NCBI RefSeq assembly: GCF_900089455.2
Contig: NZ_LT907988.1
Coordinates: 1,612,001 to 1,676,000 of the forward strand
Direction of reading: 5' to 3'
Length of the DNA: 64,000 nucleotides
Source of the DNA: Orrella dioscoreae
GTDB taxonomy: Bacteria; Pseudomonadota; Gammaproteobacteria; Burkholderiales; Burkholderiaceae_B
Positions 47,426-56,739 of the stretch are shown piece by piece (position 1 is the first letter of the stretch; the number at the start of each line of letters is the position of its first letter). The notes beneath the pieces are model-generated. The model was given only the letters and a program-made list of their open reading frames with translations. It searched no databases and was not told the origin of the DNA. The position numbers and the translations under genes are program-made.

Positions 47426-47451
47426 AGCCGTCCCACAAGGACGGCTTTTTC
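47426..47451 (+). terminator. Rho-independent terminator after ihfB
   Basis: AGCCGTCC-CACAA-GGACGGCT (8-bp stem) followed by TTTTC, 27 bp after the ihfB stop. Confidence 0.9.
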
Positions 47452-47476
47452 AATTCAAACGGGGGCGAAGTAGAAT
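47449..47476 (+). promoter_or_regulatory. Candidate promoter of the lapAB-LPS operon
   Basis: TTCAAT (47449-47454), 16-bp spacer, TAGAAT (47471-47476), about 105 bp before lapA and starting within the U-tract of the preceding terminator. Modest match. Confidence 0.45.
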
Positions 47477-47581
47477 CGCCCTTTATATCTTCGTTGCTCA
47501 GCCGGTACGCCAGCGTCGCCCTCGCAAAGGAGGGAGGCACGCGCAGGCGCCTCGGGGTGGGCAGCACTTTGGAGCATCGTC

Positions 47582-47899
47582 ATGCGCTATCTGGTCTGGG
47601 CTCTGCGTTTGCTGGTCTTCATCGTCGTGCTCTTGTTCGCGCTGAAGAATACCGGTCCCGTGGCGGTCAACTTCTATGGCGACCATGTCGTCCATGACGT
47701 GCCGCTGATCGTCGTGATGCTGACGGTGTTCGTCGTGGGCACGCTGTTCGGCCTGCTGCTGACCGTGCCCGGCGCCTTGCGCCGCCGCCGCGAAGCCGCG
47801 CGCCTGCGCCGTGAGATCGAGCGGCTGCAGGCAGCCGTCGCGCCGCCCAATCCCGCCACCGTGGCGCCCGAGACGATCGCCCCGCTCTCGCCCCTCTGA
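47582..47899 (+). CDS. lapA: Lipopolysaccharide assembly protein A
   Basis: A 105-residue inner-membrane protein (DUF1049) with two transmembrane helices (about 5-22 and 41-62) separated by NTGPVAVNFYGDHV, and a basic coiled tail (RRRREAARLRREIERLQ). Works with LapB to control LpxC and LPS supply. Precedes lapB by 70 bp. Confidence 0.92.
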   Translation: MRYLVWALRLLVFIVVLLFALKNTGPVAVNFYGDHVVHDVPLIVVMLTVFVVGTLFGLLLTVPGALRRRREAARLRREIERLQAAVAPPNPATVAPETIAPLSPL

Positions 47900-47969
47900 G
47901 CGCTGCGCCGCGCGTGCGTGAACGCTGCGCGGCCTGTTTTCCTGTTTCGTCTTTAGCGAGTGTCTTGCC

Positions 47970-49193
47970 GTGGATTTTGAACCCTGGTGGCTCATTTTCG
48001 TGCCCGTGCTTTTCGGCCTGGGCTGGATCGCGGCGCGCGTGGATATCCGGCAGATGCTGTCGGAGAACCGCAGCCTGCCCGACTCCTATTTCCGCGGGCT
48101 GAACTTCCTGCTGAATGAGCAGCCCGACCGCGCCATCGACGCGTTCGTCGAAGTGGCCAAGCTGGATCCGGAGACCACCGAGCTGCACTTTGCGCTGGGC
48201 AGTCTTTTCCGCCGCCGCGGTGAAATGGAGCGCGCCATCCGCGTGCACCTGAGCCTGCTGGCGCGCGCCGACCTGCCGCAGACGCAGCGGGAACATGCCC
48301 AGCACGAGCTGGCGCAGGATTACCTGAAGGCCGGCATGCTGGACCGCGCCGAGGAAGCCTTCGAACTGCTGAAGGACACGCGCTTCGCCTTGCCGGCATT
48401 GCGCTCGTTGATCCGCATCTATGAGTCCGAGCACGACTGGTCGCGTGCCATCGAGGCGGTCAAGACGCTGCGCCAATTGGTTGACGAGCCGGTGCCGCAG
48501 CGCGTGCACTATCACTGCGAACAGGCGCAATCGGCCCTGGCCGCCAATCCGCCGAACGTCGATCAGGCGCAGGCCGCGCTGGACGCCGCCGAGCACGCCT
48601 TGCGCGGCGCCAGCAGCAATGCGGGCAACGTGCCTGCCTCGAGCGTGCGGGTGGCGATGCTGCGGGCACGCCTGGCCGCGCTGGACGGCGATGCCAAGCG
48701 CGAACGCCTGCAGCTGGAGTCGGTGCTGTCGGGCTCGCCCGAGTTCGCCGGCCTGGTCGCGGAATCGGTGCTGAACAATTATCGCGCGGCCGGGCAGGCT
48801 GCCGAGGGCCTGGCCCTGCTGCAGGCGCAATACGACAAGCACGCCTCGCTGGACCTGTTCAACGTGGTGTTCCGCGAACTGCGTGTGCAGGAAGGCGCGG
48901 GCCCGGCCTGGGCATTCGCCCGCAAGGCCTTGCGCCAGAACCCGTCCCTGCTGGGCCTGGATCGCCTGCTCGAGGCCGAACTGGCCGCCAACCCGGGCAG
49001 CGCGCCGCAGGAAGGCGTCGTGCCCGGCGCCGACCTGGCCTTGCTGCGCTCGCTCATCCACAAGCACACGCAGCGCCTGGATCGCTATGCGTGCCGCGCC
49101 TGCGGCTTCCAGGCGCGCCGCTATTACTGGCAATGCCCCGGCTGCAACGCCTGGGAAACCTACCGGCCCCGCCGCCTGGAAGAATTGGAATGA
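47970..49193 (+). CDS. lapB: Lipopolysaccharide assembly protein B
   Basis: A 407-residue protein (GTG start) with one N-terminal membrane helix, nine or so TPR-like repeats, and a C-terminal rubredoxin-like zinc ribbon (CRACGF; CPGCNAW). LapB/YciM brings LpxC to FtsH for degradation. TGA overlaps the rfaE1 start. Confidence 0.95.
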   Translation: MDFEPWWLIFVPVLFGLGWIAARVDIRQMLSENRSLPDSYFRGLNFLLNEQPDRAIDAFVEVAKLDPETTELHFALGSLFRRRGEMERAIRVHLSLLARADLPQTQREHAQHELAQDYLKAGMLDRAEEAFELLKDTRFALPALRSLIRIYESEHDWSRAIEAVKTLRQLVDEPVPQRVHYHCEQAQSALAANPPNVDQAQAALDAAEHALRGASSNAGNVPASSVRVAMLRARLAALDGDAKRERLQLESVLSGSPEFAGLVAESVLNNYRAAGQAAEGLALLQAQYDKHASLDLFNVVFRELRVQEGAGPAWAFARKALRQNPSLLGLDRLLEAELAANPGSAPQEGVVPGADLALLRSLIHKHTQRLDRYACRACGFQARRYYWQCPGCNAWETYRPRRLEELE

Positions 49194-50119
49194 CGTCTTT
49201 CCCCATCGAGGCCGTCGCGCGTGCGCGCGTACTGGTCGTCGGCGACGTGATGCTGGACCGCTACTGGTTCGGCGAAGTCGATCGTATTTCCCCTGAGGCG
49301 CCCGTGCCGGTGGTGCGGGTCGCCCGCCGTGAAGACCGCCTGGGCGGTGCGGCCAACGTCGCCCGCAACATCGTGGCGCTGGGCGCCCAGGCCAGCCTGC
49401 TGGGCGTGGTCGGGCAGGACGAACCGGGCGCGATCATCGCCAGCATGGCCGCCGAGGCGGGCATTCGCGCCGAACTGCCGGCCGATCCGCAGCATCCCAC
49501 CACGCTGAAGATGCGCGTGCTGGGCCGCCAGCAGCAGCTGTTGCGGGTGGATTTCGAGGAGCACCCGGGCGCCGCGGCGCTGGACGCCCTGGATGCCCGC
49601 TACGCCGAGCTGATCGCCAGCCATGACGTGCTGGTCGTGTCCGACTATGCCAAGGGCGCGCTTGCGCGCGTGCAGACCCTGATCGCGCAGGCGCGCGCGG
49701 CGGGCGTGCCGGTGCTGGTCGATCCCAAGGGCGATGACTACAGCCGCTACCATGGCGCCGCCCTGGTCACGCCCAACCGGTCCGAGATGCAGCAGGCGGT
49801 GGGCGCATGGAGCACCGAAGCGCAACTGGAAAGCCGCGCGCAGGCGCTACGCCAGGAACTCGGCCTGCAGGCCTTGCTGGTAACCCGTTCCGAGCAGGGC
49901 ATGACCCTGTTCACCGATGCCGGGCGCGATCACGTCGACGCCCAGGCCCACGAAGTCTTTGATGTGTCGGGCGCGGGCGATACCGTGCTGGCCACCCTGG
50001 CCGTCACGCGCGCCGCCGGCATGGACTGGTCCGGCGCCATGCGCTGGGCCAATCGCGCAGGCGGCATCGTCGTCGGCAAGCTCGGCACGTCCATCGTTAC
50101 CGCAGGAGAGTTGTCATGA
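49190..50119 (+). CDS. rfaE1: D-glycero-beta-D-manno-heptose-7-phosphate kinase (RfaE domain I only)
   Basis: A 309-residue PfkB-family kinase. [42 protein letters not shown] and the anion hole [15 protein letters not shown]. The protein ends after the kinase; the C-terminal adenylyltransferase of E. coli HldE is absent, so heptose activation needs a separate rfaE2/hldC elsewhere. Overlaps lapB and hldD. Confidence 0.95.
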   Translation: MTSFPIEAVARARVLVVGDVMLDRYWFGEVDRISPEAPVPVVRVARREDRLGGAANVARNIVALGAQASLLGVVGQDEPGAIIASMAAEAGIRAELPADPQHPTTLKMRVLGRQQQLLRVDFEEHPGAAALDALDARYAELIASHDVLVVSDYAKGALARVQTLIAQARAAGVPVLVDPKGDDYSRYHGAALVTPNRSEMQQAVGAWSTEAQLESRAQALRQELGLQALLVTRSEQGMTLFTDAGRDHVDAQAHEVFDVSGAGDTVLATLAVTRAAGMDWSGAMRWANRAGGIVVGKLGTSIVTAGELS

Positions 50120-51108
50120 TCGTCGTCACCGGAGCCGCGGGTTTCATCGGCAGCAATCTCGTCAAGGGCCTGAATGCACGGGGCATCACCGACATCATCG
50201 CGGTGGACGATCTCACCGAGGGCGACAAGTTCATCAACCTGGCGCGCGGCCAGGTCGCCGATTATCTCGACCGCGATGAATTCCGCCGCCGCGTGGCCGA
50301 GGGCAATCTGCCCGAGATCCGCGCCGTGCTGCACCAGGGCGCCTGCTCGGACACCACCGAGCGCAATGGCCGCTACATGATGGACAACAACTACCGCGTC
50401 ACGCTGGAGTTGTTCGAGTTCTGCCAGGCACGCCGGATTCCCTTCCTGTATGCCTCGTCGGCGGCCGTCTATGGCGCGGGTCCCGTCTATGCCGAAGACC
50501 CGGCCAACGAGCATCCCTTGAACGTCTATGGCTATTCCAAGCTGCTCTTCGACCAGGTGCTGCGCCAGCGCATGGCGGCGGGGCTGACCGCGCAGGTGGT
50601 GGGCCTGCGCTATTTCAATGTCTATGGCCCGCAGGAACAGCACAAGGGCCGGATGGCTTCGGTGGCCTTCCACAACATGAACCAGTTCGTGGCCGATGGG
50701 CAGGTGCGCCTGTTCGGCGGCTGGGACGGCTATGCCGACGGCGCGCAAAGCCGCGACTTCATCTCCGTGGAAGACGTCGTCGCGGTCAACCTGCACTTCC
50801 TGGATCATCCGGAATACTCGGGCGTCTTCAACTGCGGCACGGGCCGCGCACAACCCTTCAATGACGTGGCGATGGCCGTGGTCAACACGCTGCGCGAAGG
50901 CGCCGGCAAGGAAACGCTGCCGCTGGAGGACCTGGTCGAGCGCGGCTTCCTGCGCTACATCACCTTCCCGGACGACCTGAAGGGGCGCTACCAGAGCTAT
51001 ACGCAGGCGGATGTGTCCCGCCTTCGCGCCGCCGGTTTCGACGCACCGATGCGCGACGTGGCCACGGGCGTGTCCGAGTACGTGAAGGACTGGCTGGCCA
51101 GGCGCTGA
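50116..51108 (+). CDS. hldD: ADP-L-glycero-D-manno-heptose 6-epimerase
   Basis: A 330-residue SDR epimerase making the LPS heptose donor. NAD motif [18 protein letters not shown], catalytic YxxxK in [11 protein letters not shown], and [21 protein letters not shown] overlap with rfaE1. Confidence 0.97.
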   Translation: MIVVTGAAGFIGSNLVKGLNARGITDIIAVDDLTEGDKFINLARGQVADYLDRDEFRRRVAEGNLPEIRAVLHQGACSDTTERNGRYMMDNNYRVTLELFEFCQARRIPFLYASSAAVYGAGPVYAEDPANEHPLNVYGYSKLLFDQVLRQRMAAGLTAQVVGLRYFNVYGPQEQHKGRMASVAFHNMNQFVADGQVRLFGGWDGYADGAQSRDFISVEDVVAVNLHFLDHPEYSGVFNCGTGRAQPFNDVAMAVVNTLREGAGKETLPLEDLVERGFLRYITFPDDLKGRYQSYTQADVSRLRAAGFDAPMRDVATGVSEYVKDWLARR

Positions 51109-51258
51109 GCCGCGTCCTGCCCCGGGGCCGATGACGCGCGTCTCGGTTCCCACGCATGGCTCTTGCGCGGCACTTCCGCGCCGCGCGGCGATGCGGGCGC
51201 GCATCATGGAAGCATGCCGGTTGCCAGGGGGCAGCCGGCGCTTTCAGGAGAGACGCGC

Positions 51259-51675
51259 ATGAATCCCTTTCTGCATCCCACTGTCGCCCGTCCCGTGGCG
51301 CAGCCTTGCTCCTTTCGCGCGCCGCGCGCGGGGCGTTCCCGCCGCGCCAGGGGCCGCGCCGCCGCGCTCGCGCTGGGGCTGGGCCTGGCGGCGGCCGGGC
51401 CCGCCCATGCCTTGGACCTCAATGCCGCAACGGCCGCCCAGCTCGATGCGCTGAAAGGCATCGGCCCCAAGACGGCCCAGGTCATCATCGACGAGCGCCA
51501 GCGCGGTGGCCCGTTCGCATCGCTGCAGGACCTGGGCGAGCGCGTGCGCGGCCTGGGGCCCAAGCGCCTGAAGGACCTCGAGTCGGCAGGCCTGCAGGCC
51601 TCCGCCAAGGACACGCCGCCGGCTGTGCCCGCAGGCAGGGCGCGCGAGGCCTCTGCCGGTCCGGCGAAGCGCTAG
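51259..51675 (+). CDS. ComEA-like helix-hairpin-helix DNA-binding protein
   Basis: A 138-residue protein with a basic N-terminus and hydrophobic segment (AALALGLGLAAAGPAHA) acting as signal peptide, then a tandem HhH domain (LNAATAAQLDALKGIGPKTAQ; LGERVRGLGPKRLKDL). Resembles ComEA/YbaV, which binds incoming DNA in the periplasm. RBS AGGAGA at 51247. The tail after 115 is low complexity. Confidence 0.88.
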   Translation: MNPFLHPTVARPVAQPCSFRAPRAGRSRRARGRAAALALGLGLAAAGPAHALDLNAATAAQLDALKGIGPKTAQVIIDERQRGGPFASLQDLGERVRGLGPKRLKDLESAGLQASAKDTPPAVPAGRAREASAGPAKR

Positions 51676-51756
51676 GCGGACCGCGCAATCCGGGATGACC
51701 CCGCCGGCCGTGGGCGGAATCGCGCAGCCCGCGGCCGAACGGGTAATATTCCCGCC

Positions 51757-52671
51757 ATGCATACCTATCCCACTCTGGAAGAAACCGTCGGCAATACCCC
51801 GCTCGTGCGCCTGCAGCGCCTGCCGGGTGAGGCCGGCCAGGCGCGCGGCAACGTCATCCTCGCCAAGCTCGAAGGCAACAACCCGGCCGGCTCGGTGAAG
51901 GATCGTCCCGCGCTGTCGATGATCCGGCGCGCGGAGGCGCGCGGCGACATCCAGCCGGGCGACACGCTGATCGAGGCCACCAGCGGCAACACCGGCATCG
52001 CGCTGGCCATGGTGGCCGCCATGCGGGGCTACCGCATGATCCTCATCATGCCCGACAACCTGTCGCTGGAGCGGCGCGCGGCCATGACGGCCTATGGCGC
52101 CGAGCTGATCCTGACGCCGGCCGACAAGGGCGGCATGGAATATGCGCGGGACCTTGCCACCAGCATGCAGGCCGAGGGCCGCGGCAAGGTGCTGGACCAG
52201 TTCGCCAATCCCGACAATCCGCAGGCGCACATCGACAGCACCGGCCCCGAGATCTGGACGCAGACGGGCGGCCGCGTCACGCACTTCGTGAGCGCCATGG
52301 GCACGACCGGCACCATCATGGGCGTGTCGAGGTATCTCAAGTCGCAGAATCCCGCCGTGCACGTGGTGGGTGCCCAGCCCGCCGAGGGCTCGCAGATTCC
52401 CGGCATCCGCAAGTGGCCAGAGGCCTACCTGCCGCGCATCTATGACGCCAGCCTGGTCGACAGCTTCGCCTCCATCGAGCAGCGCGACGCGGAAGTCATG
52501 GCGCGGCGGCTGGCGGCGGAAGAGGGCATCTTCGCGGGCGTGTCATCGGGCGGCGCGCTGGTGGGCGCCCTGCGCCTGGCCGAAACCGTGCGGGATGCCA
52601 CCATCGTTTTCATCGTGTGCGACCGGGGCGACCGTTACCTGTCGACGGGCGTGTTCAACCCGCCCGCCTGA
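51757..52671 (+). CDS. cysM: Cysteine synthase B (O-acetylserine sulfhydrylase)
   Basis: A 304-residue PLP enzyme. PLP-Lys in NNPAGSVKDRPALSM, EATSGNTGIALAM, and GTTGTIMGVSRYL. Uses sulfide or thiosulfate with O-acetylserine. A TAATAT hexamer (51744-51749) ends 7 bp before the ATG, so the mRNA is probably nearly leaderless. Same sulfur pathway as the cys operon at 59.6-64 kb, and a supplier of cysteine for the predicted NRPS. Confidence 0.97.
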   Translation: MHTYPTLEETVGNTPLVRLQRLPGEAGQARGNVILAKLEGNNPAGSVKDRPALSMIRRAEARGDIQPGDTLIEATSGNTGIALAMVAAMRGYRMILIMPDNLSLERRAAMTAYGAELILTPADKGGMEYARDLATSMQAEGRGKVLDQFANPDNPQAHIDSTGPEIWTQTGGRVTHFVSAMGTTGTIMGVSRYLKSQNPAVHVVGAQPAEGSQIPGIRKWPEAYLPRIYDASLVDSFASIEQRDAEVMARRLAAEEGIFAGVSSGGALVGALRLAETVRDATIVFIVCDRGDRYLSTGVFNPPA

Positions 52672-52690
52672 TAGCCGGCATCCGCCAGTG

Positions 52691-52729
52691 AAAAAAAGCC
52701 CCGCCGCTTCATCGAAGCGGCGGGGCTTT
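52691..52729. terminator. Bidirectional rho-independent terminator between cysM and mltB
   Basis: A 16-bp stem (52695-52710 and 52714-52729, loop of 3 nt), AAAGCCCCGCCGCTTC paired with GAAGCGGCGGGGCTTT. The minus strand continues with a longer T run, so it favours mltB, but it serves both convergent genes. Confidence 0.92.
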
Positions 52730-52747
52730 CCGCATGCGGCGGACTTT

Positions 52748-53938
52748 TCAGCGGGGCGCTTCGGCCTGGCGTCGCAGCCGCGCGTCACGCAGGGCGTCGG
52801 CCAGGTCGGAGACCGAGGTGGCGTAGAAATAGCTGCGGTTGTAGTGCGTCAGGGCGAAGAAGTTCGGCGTGCCGGTGCGGTACTGCACGGTGTCGGTCGG
52901 CTCGTCGGGCAGGTTGATGACACCCAGTCCGGCGCGTTGCCAGGCGGCGATGGCGGCGCCTTCGGCGGGCGTCGCGCCAAGCTGCACGGCGCCAGCCGCC
53001 TGCATGCCGGCCCAATCCAGGTGCGGACTCAGCCCACCGTCGACGAGACCCGAAGGATCGGCGGGCAGGCGCACCGGGGCGAAGACCGGCAGGCCACGCT
53101 GCCAGCCGTGCTCCACCAGGAAATTCGCCACGGACTGGATGGCGTCGTCCACGTCGTTGATCAGGTCTATCTTGCCGTCGCCGTTGCCGTCCACCGCATA
53201 GCGCAGGATGCTGCCGGGCATGAATTGCGGCAGGCCGATGGCGCCGGCATACGAGCCTCGCACGCTGGCCGCGTCCACGCCGTCCTTGGCCGACAGTTCG
53301 ATCAGGTCGCCCAACTGGGTGCGGAACATCTCGGCGCGGTCGGGCCGCTTGGGGTCCGGGTAGTCGAAGGCCAGCGTGGCCAAGGCATCGAGCACGCGGA
53401 AGTTGCCCATGTGCTTGCCGTAGAGCGTTTCGACGCCGATGATGGCCGCGATGATGTCCGCCGGCACGCCATAGCGGCTTTCCGCGCGTGCCAGGGCCTG
53501 GGCGTTCTCGGCCATGAAGGCGACGCCTGCGCGGATGCGGATGGGCTCGACGAAGCGCTGCCGGTAGGCGGGCCAGCTGCGCTGGGGCTTGGCGCCGTCC
53601 GGCCTTGCCGCCGGCGGCGCGATCAGGCGCGCCACCGTGGCGTTGTAGCGGGCGGAATTCAGGAGCGCCTGTACGCGGGCTGGGTCGAGGCCGCGCTCGG
53701 CGGCCAGGGTGGCGGCATAGCGCTTGATGTCGCGCTCGGAGACGGCGGGTTCGGGGACGTCCTCGGACTGGGCGGCAGGCTGCGGCGCGGGGGCCTGGGC
53801 AGCCTTCTTCTGTGCGGCGGGACTGGCGGAAGGCGTGGGCGGGGCATTCAGGGCGGCGGTCGTGCCCCCGGAGCTGGCGCAGCCCGCCAGAGCCAGGGCC
53901 AGCGCGCCCATTTGCAGGAAACGCGTGCTGATGAACAT
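52748..53938 (-). CDS. mltB: Membrane-bound lytic murein transglycosylase B
   Basis: A 396-residue SLT_3 lytic transglycosylase. Lipoprotein signal MFISTRFLQMGALALALAGCAS (lipobox LAGC), Pro/Ala linker, catalytic Glu in IGVETLYGKHMGNF, then GSYAGAIGLPQFMPGSI and DGNGDGKIDLIN. Start at 53938 has AAGGA 5 bp upstream; an ATG 6 bp earlier is also possible. The start lies back-to-back with the deacetylase gene. Confidence 0.94.
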   Translation of the reverse strand: MFISTRFLQMGALALALAGCASSGGTTAALNAPPTPSASPAAQKKAAQAPAPQPAAQSEDVPEPAVSERDIKRYAATLAAERGLDPARVQALLNSARYNATVARLIAPPAARPDGAKPQRSWPAYRQRFVEPIRIRAGVAFMAENAQALARAESRYGVPADIIAAIIGVETLYGKHMGNFRVLDALATLAFDYPDPKRPDRAEMFRTQLGDLIELSAKDGVDAASVRGSYAGAIGLPQFMPGSILRYAVDGNGDGKIDLINDVDDAIQSVANFLVEHGWQRGLPVFAPVRLPADPSGLVDGGLSPHLDWAGMQAAGAVQLGATPAEGAAIAAWQRAGLGVINLPDEPTDTVQYRTGTPNFFALTHYNRSYFYATSVSDLADALRDARLRRQAEAPR

Positions 53939-53948
53939 AATCATCCTT

Positions 53949-54872
53949 ATGGAGACCCTGTATCTTACCCATGCCGTCTGCCGCCTGCATGAGATGGGCG
54001 CATGGCATCCCGAATGCCCGGAGAGGCTGGATGCCATTTCAGACCAGTTGCTGGCCAGCGGCGTCATGCCCTGGCTGGTCGAGCGCGACGCCGCGCCCGC
54101 GACCGACGCGCAGATCCTGCGCGTGCACGATCCTGCCTACCTGTCGCGCCTGGCCAGCGAATCGCCGGCCGAGGGCTACCAGCCCATCGACCCCGATACG
54201 CTGATGAACCGCCACACGCTGGATGCGGCCCGGCTGGCCGCCGGTGCCGGCGTGGCGGCGGTCGACGCGGTGCTGGGCGGCGAGGCGAACACCGCCTTCT
54301 GCGCCGTGCGCCCGCCGGGCCACCATGCGCTGCCGGACCGGGCCATGGGCTTCTGCTTCCTGAACAACGTGGCCATTGCCGCCAGGCATGCGCTGGAGGC
54401 GCACGGCCTGTCGCGCGTGGCCGTCATCGACTTTGACGTGCATCACGGCAATGGCACCGAGGCGATGCTTGCCAACGACCCGCGCGTGCTGATGTGTGGC
54501 ATCTTCCAGCGCGGCCTGTTTCCCGACACGGGCGCGCCGCCCGCAGGCGAAAACATGCTCAACGTGCCGGTGCCTGCCTATGCCGGCGGCCCGCAGGTGC
54601 GCGACATCGTGACGCGCGACTGGCTGCCGCGGCTCGATGCCTTCCGGCCCGAGCTGGTGCTGGTCTCGGCGGGCTTCGACGCGCACCGCGAGGATGAGAT
54701 GGGCCAGCTCGGCCTGGTCGAGGCCGACTATGCCTGGATCACCGAACAAGTGCTGGCCGTGGCCGAGCGCCATGCCCGGGGCCGTGTGGTGAGCCTGCTG
54801 GAAGGGGGCTACAGCCTGTCGGCGCTGGGCCGCAGCGTGGTGGCCCATGTCCGGGTGCTCGCCAAGTTGTAG
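53949..54872 (+). CDS. Histone deacetylase / acetoin utilisation family deacetylase
   Basis: A 307-residue zinc deacetylase of the HDAC superfamily. VRPPGHHALPDRAMGFCFLN, FDVHHGNGTEAML and VSAGFDAHREDE hold the zinc ligands and catalytic His pair. The bacterial substrates are usually acylated polyamines or acetyl-proteins. Start could instead be 53931. It overlaps the mltB promoter region. Confidence 0.93.
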   Translation: METLYLTHAVCRLHEMGAWHPECPERLDAISDQLLASGVMPWLVERDAAPATDAQILRVHDPAYLSRLASESPAEGYQPIDPDTLMNRHTLDAARLAAGAGVAAVDAVLGGEANTAFCAVRPPGHHALPDRAMGFCFLNNVAIAARHALEAHGLSRVAVIDFDVHHGNGTEAMLANDPRVLMCGIFQRGLFPDTGAPPAGENMLNVPVPAYAGGPQVRDIVTRDWLPRLDAFRPELVLVSAGFDAHREDEMGQLGLVEADYAWITEQVLAVAERHARGRVVSLLEGGYSLSALGRSVVAHVRVLAKL

Positions 54873-54968
54873 TGAAGCTGTAGAATCGGGCGATTGATTA
54901 TCCACGCCAAGAGAAGGCCAGGCGGACACGTGGTCCGCGCCGCCGACCATGAACAAGGAGATTGCGGG

Positions 54969-55718
54969 ATGAAGGTGCTCGTACCCGTCAAGCGGGTCGT
55001 TGACTACAACGTCAAGGTTCGCGTGAAGTCGGACCAGTCCGGCATGGACATCGCCAACGTGAAGATGTCCATGAATCCGTTCGACGAAATCGCGGTCGAG
55101 GAAGCGACCCGCCTGAAGGAAAAGGGCGTGGCCGCCGAGGTCATCGCGGTCTCTTGCGGTGTCGCGCAAAGCCAGGAAACCTTGCGAACGGCGATGGCCA
55201 TCGGCGCCGACCGCGCCGTGCTGGTCCAGACCGATGCCGAACTGCAGCCGCTGGCCGTCGCCAAGCTGCTGCGCGCCGTGGTCGACAAGGAGCAGCCGCA
55301 GCTCGTGATCCTGGGCAAGCAGGCCATCGACGACGACGCGAACCAGACCGGCCAGATGCTGGCCGCGTTGCTCGGCTGGCCCCAGGCCACGTTCGCGAGC
55401 AAGGTGGAAGTGGCCGACGGCCGTGCCGTCGTCACGCGTGAAATCGACGGCGGCCTGGAAACGCTGTCGCTGACGCTGCCGGCCATCGTCACCACCGACC
55501 TGCGCCTGAACGAGCCGCGCTACGTGACGCTGCCCAACATCATGAAGGCCAAGAAGAAGCCGCTGGACACGCACACCCCCGAGGACCTCGGCGTGGACGT
55601 GGCGCCGCGCCTGAAGACCCTGAAGGTCAGCGAGCCGCCCGCGCGCAAGGCTGGCGTGAAGGTCGCCGACGTGGCGGCCCTGGTCGACAAACTGAAGAAC
55701 GAAGCGAAGGTGGTGTAA
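54969..55718 (+). CDS. etfB: Electron transfer flavoprotein beta subunit
   Basis: A 249-residue Etf[20 protein letters not shown] and the ETF signature [12 protein letters not shown] are diagnostic. Carries electrons from acyl-CoA dehydrogenases to ETF-QO. A TAGAAT hexamer at 54881-54886 may be its -10. Followed by etfA after 2 bp. Confidence 0.98.
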   Translation: MKVLVPVKRVVDYNVKVRVKSDQSGMDIANVKMSMNPFDEIAVEEATRLKEKGVAAEVIAVSCGVAQSQETLRTAMAIGADRAVLVQTDAELQPLAVAKLLRAVVDKEQPQLVILGKQAIDDDANQTGQMLAALLGWPQATFASKVEVADGRAVVTREIDGGLETLSLTLPAIVTTDLRLNEPRYVTLPNIMKAKKKPLDTHTPEDLGVDVAPRLKTLKVSEPPARKAGVKVADVAALVDKLKNEAKVV

Positions 55719-55720
55719 CG

Positions 55721-56650
55721 ATGACGATCCTGGTTATTGCGGAACACGACAACGCCGCGCTGAAGTCCGCCACGCTGAACACCGTGGCCGCCGCCGCCGC
55801 CATCGGCGGCGACATCCACGTGCTGGTCGCCGGCAATGCCGCGCAGGCCGCCGCCGATGCCGCCGCCCGCGTGGCGGGCGTCTCAAAGGTCCTGCTGGCC
55901 CAGGCGCCGCAACTGGCCGATGGCCTGGCCGAGAATGTGGCCGAGCAGGTGTTGGCAGTCGCGGAAAACTACGAACACATCCTGTTCCCCGCCACGGCCT
56001 GGGGCAAGAACATCGCGCCGCGCGTCGCCGCGCGCCTCGACGTCGCGCAAGTCTCGGACATCATCGCGGTCGACTCCCCCGATACCTTCCAGCGCCCCAT
56101 CTATGCCGGCAACGCCATCGCCACTGTGCAAAGCGCCGACAAGGTGAAGGTCATCACCGTGCGCACCACGGGCTTTGACGCCGTGGCCGCCGAAGGCGGT
56201 TCCGCCTCGGTCGAGACCGTCGAGGCCGTGGCCGATTCGGGCTTGAGCGCCTTCGTGGGCCGCGAGCTGGCCCAGAACGACCGCCCTGAACTGACCGCCG
56301 CGCGCGTGGTCATCTCGGGCGGCCGCGGCCTGGGCAGCGCCGAGAACTTCAAGCTGCTGGACGAGCTGGCCGACAAGCTGGGCGCCGCCGTCGGCGCCTC
56401 GCGCGCCGCCGTGGACGCGGGCTATGCCCCCAACGACTGGCAGGTGGGACAGACGGGCAAGATCGTGGCGCCCCAGCTCTACATCGCCGTGGGCGTGTCG
56501 GGCGCCATCCAGCACTTGGCCGGCATGAAGGATTCCAAGGTCATCGTGGCCATCAACAAGGATGCCGAGGCGCCGATCTTCGGCGTGGCGGATTACGGCC
56601 TGGTGGGCGACCTGTTCCAGGTCGTGCCCGAGTTGACCAAGGCGCTCTGA
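55721..56650 (+). CDS. etfA: Electron transfer flavoprotein alpha subunit
   Basis: A 309-residue EtfA with the FAD-binding C-terminal domain ([59 protein letters not shown]). Forms the heterodimer with EtfB. Confidence 0.98.
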   Translation: MTILVIAEHDNAALKSATLNTVAAAAAIGGDIHVLVAGNAAQAAADAAARVAGVSKVLLAQAPQLADGLAENVAEQVLAVAENYEHILFPATAWGKNIAPRVAARLDVAQVSDIIAVDSPDTFQRPIYAGNAIATVQSADKVKVITVRTTGFDAVAAEGGSASVETVEAVADSGLSAFVGRELAQNDRPELTAARVVISGGRGLGSAENFKLLDELADKLGAAVGASRAAVDAGYAPNDWQVGQTGKIVAPQLYIAVGVSGAIQHLAGMKDSKVIVAINKDAEAPIFGVADYGLVGDLFQVVPELTKAL

Positions 56651-56739
56651 GGCCACCCGCCCCGGAGACCGACAACGGCCTGCAAGCGACATGCTTGCAG
56701 GCCGTTTGCACTTCCAGCGTAGAAAAATGAGGAGACGAC

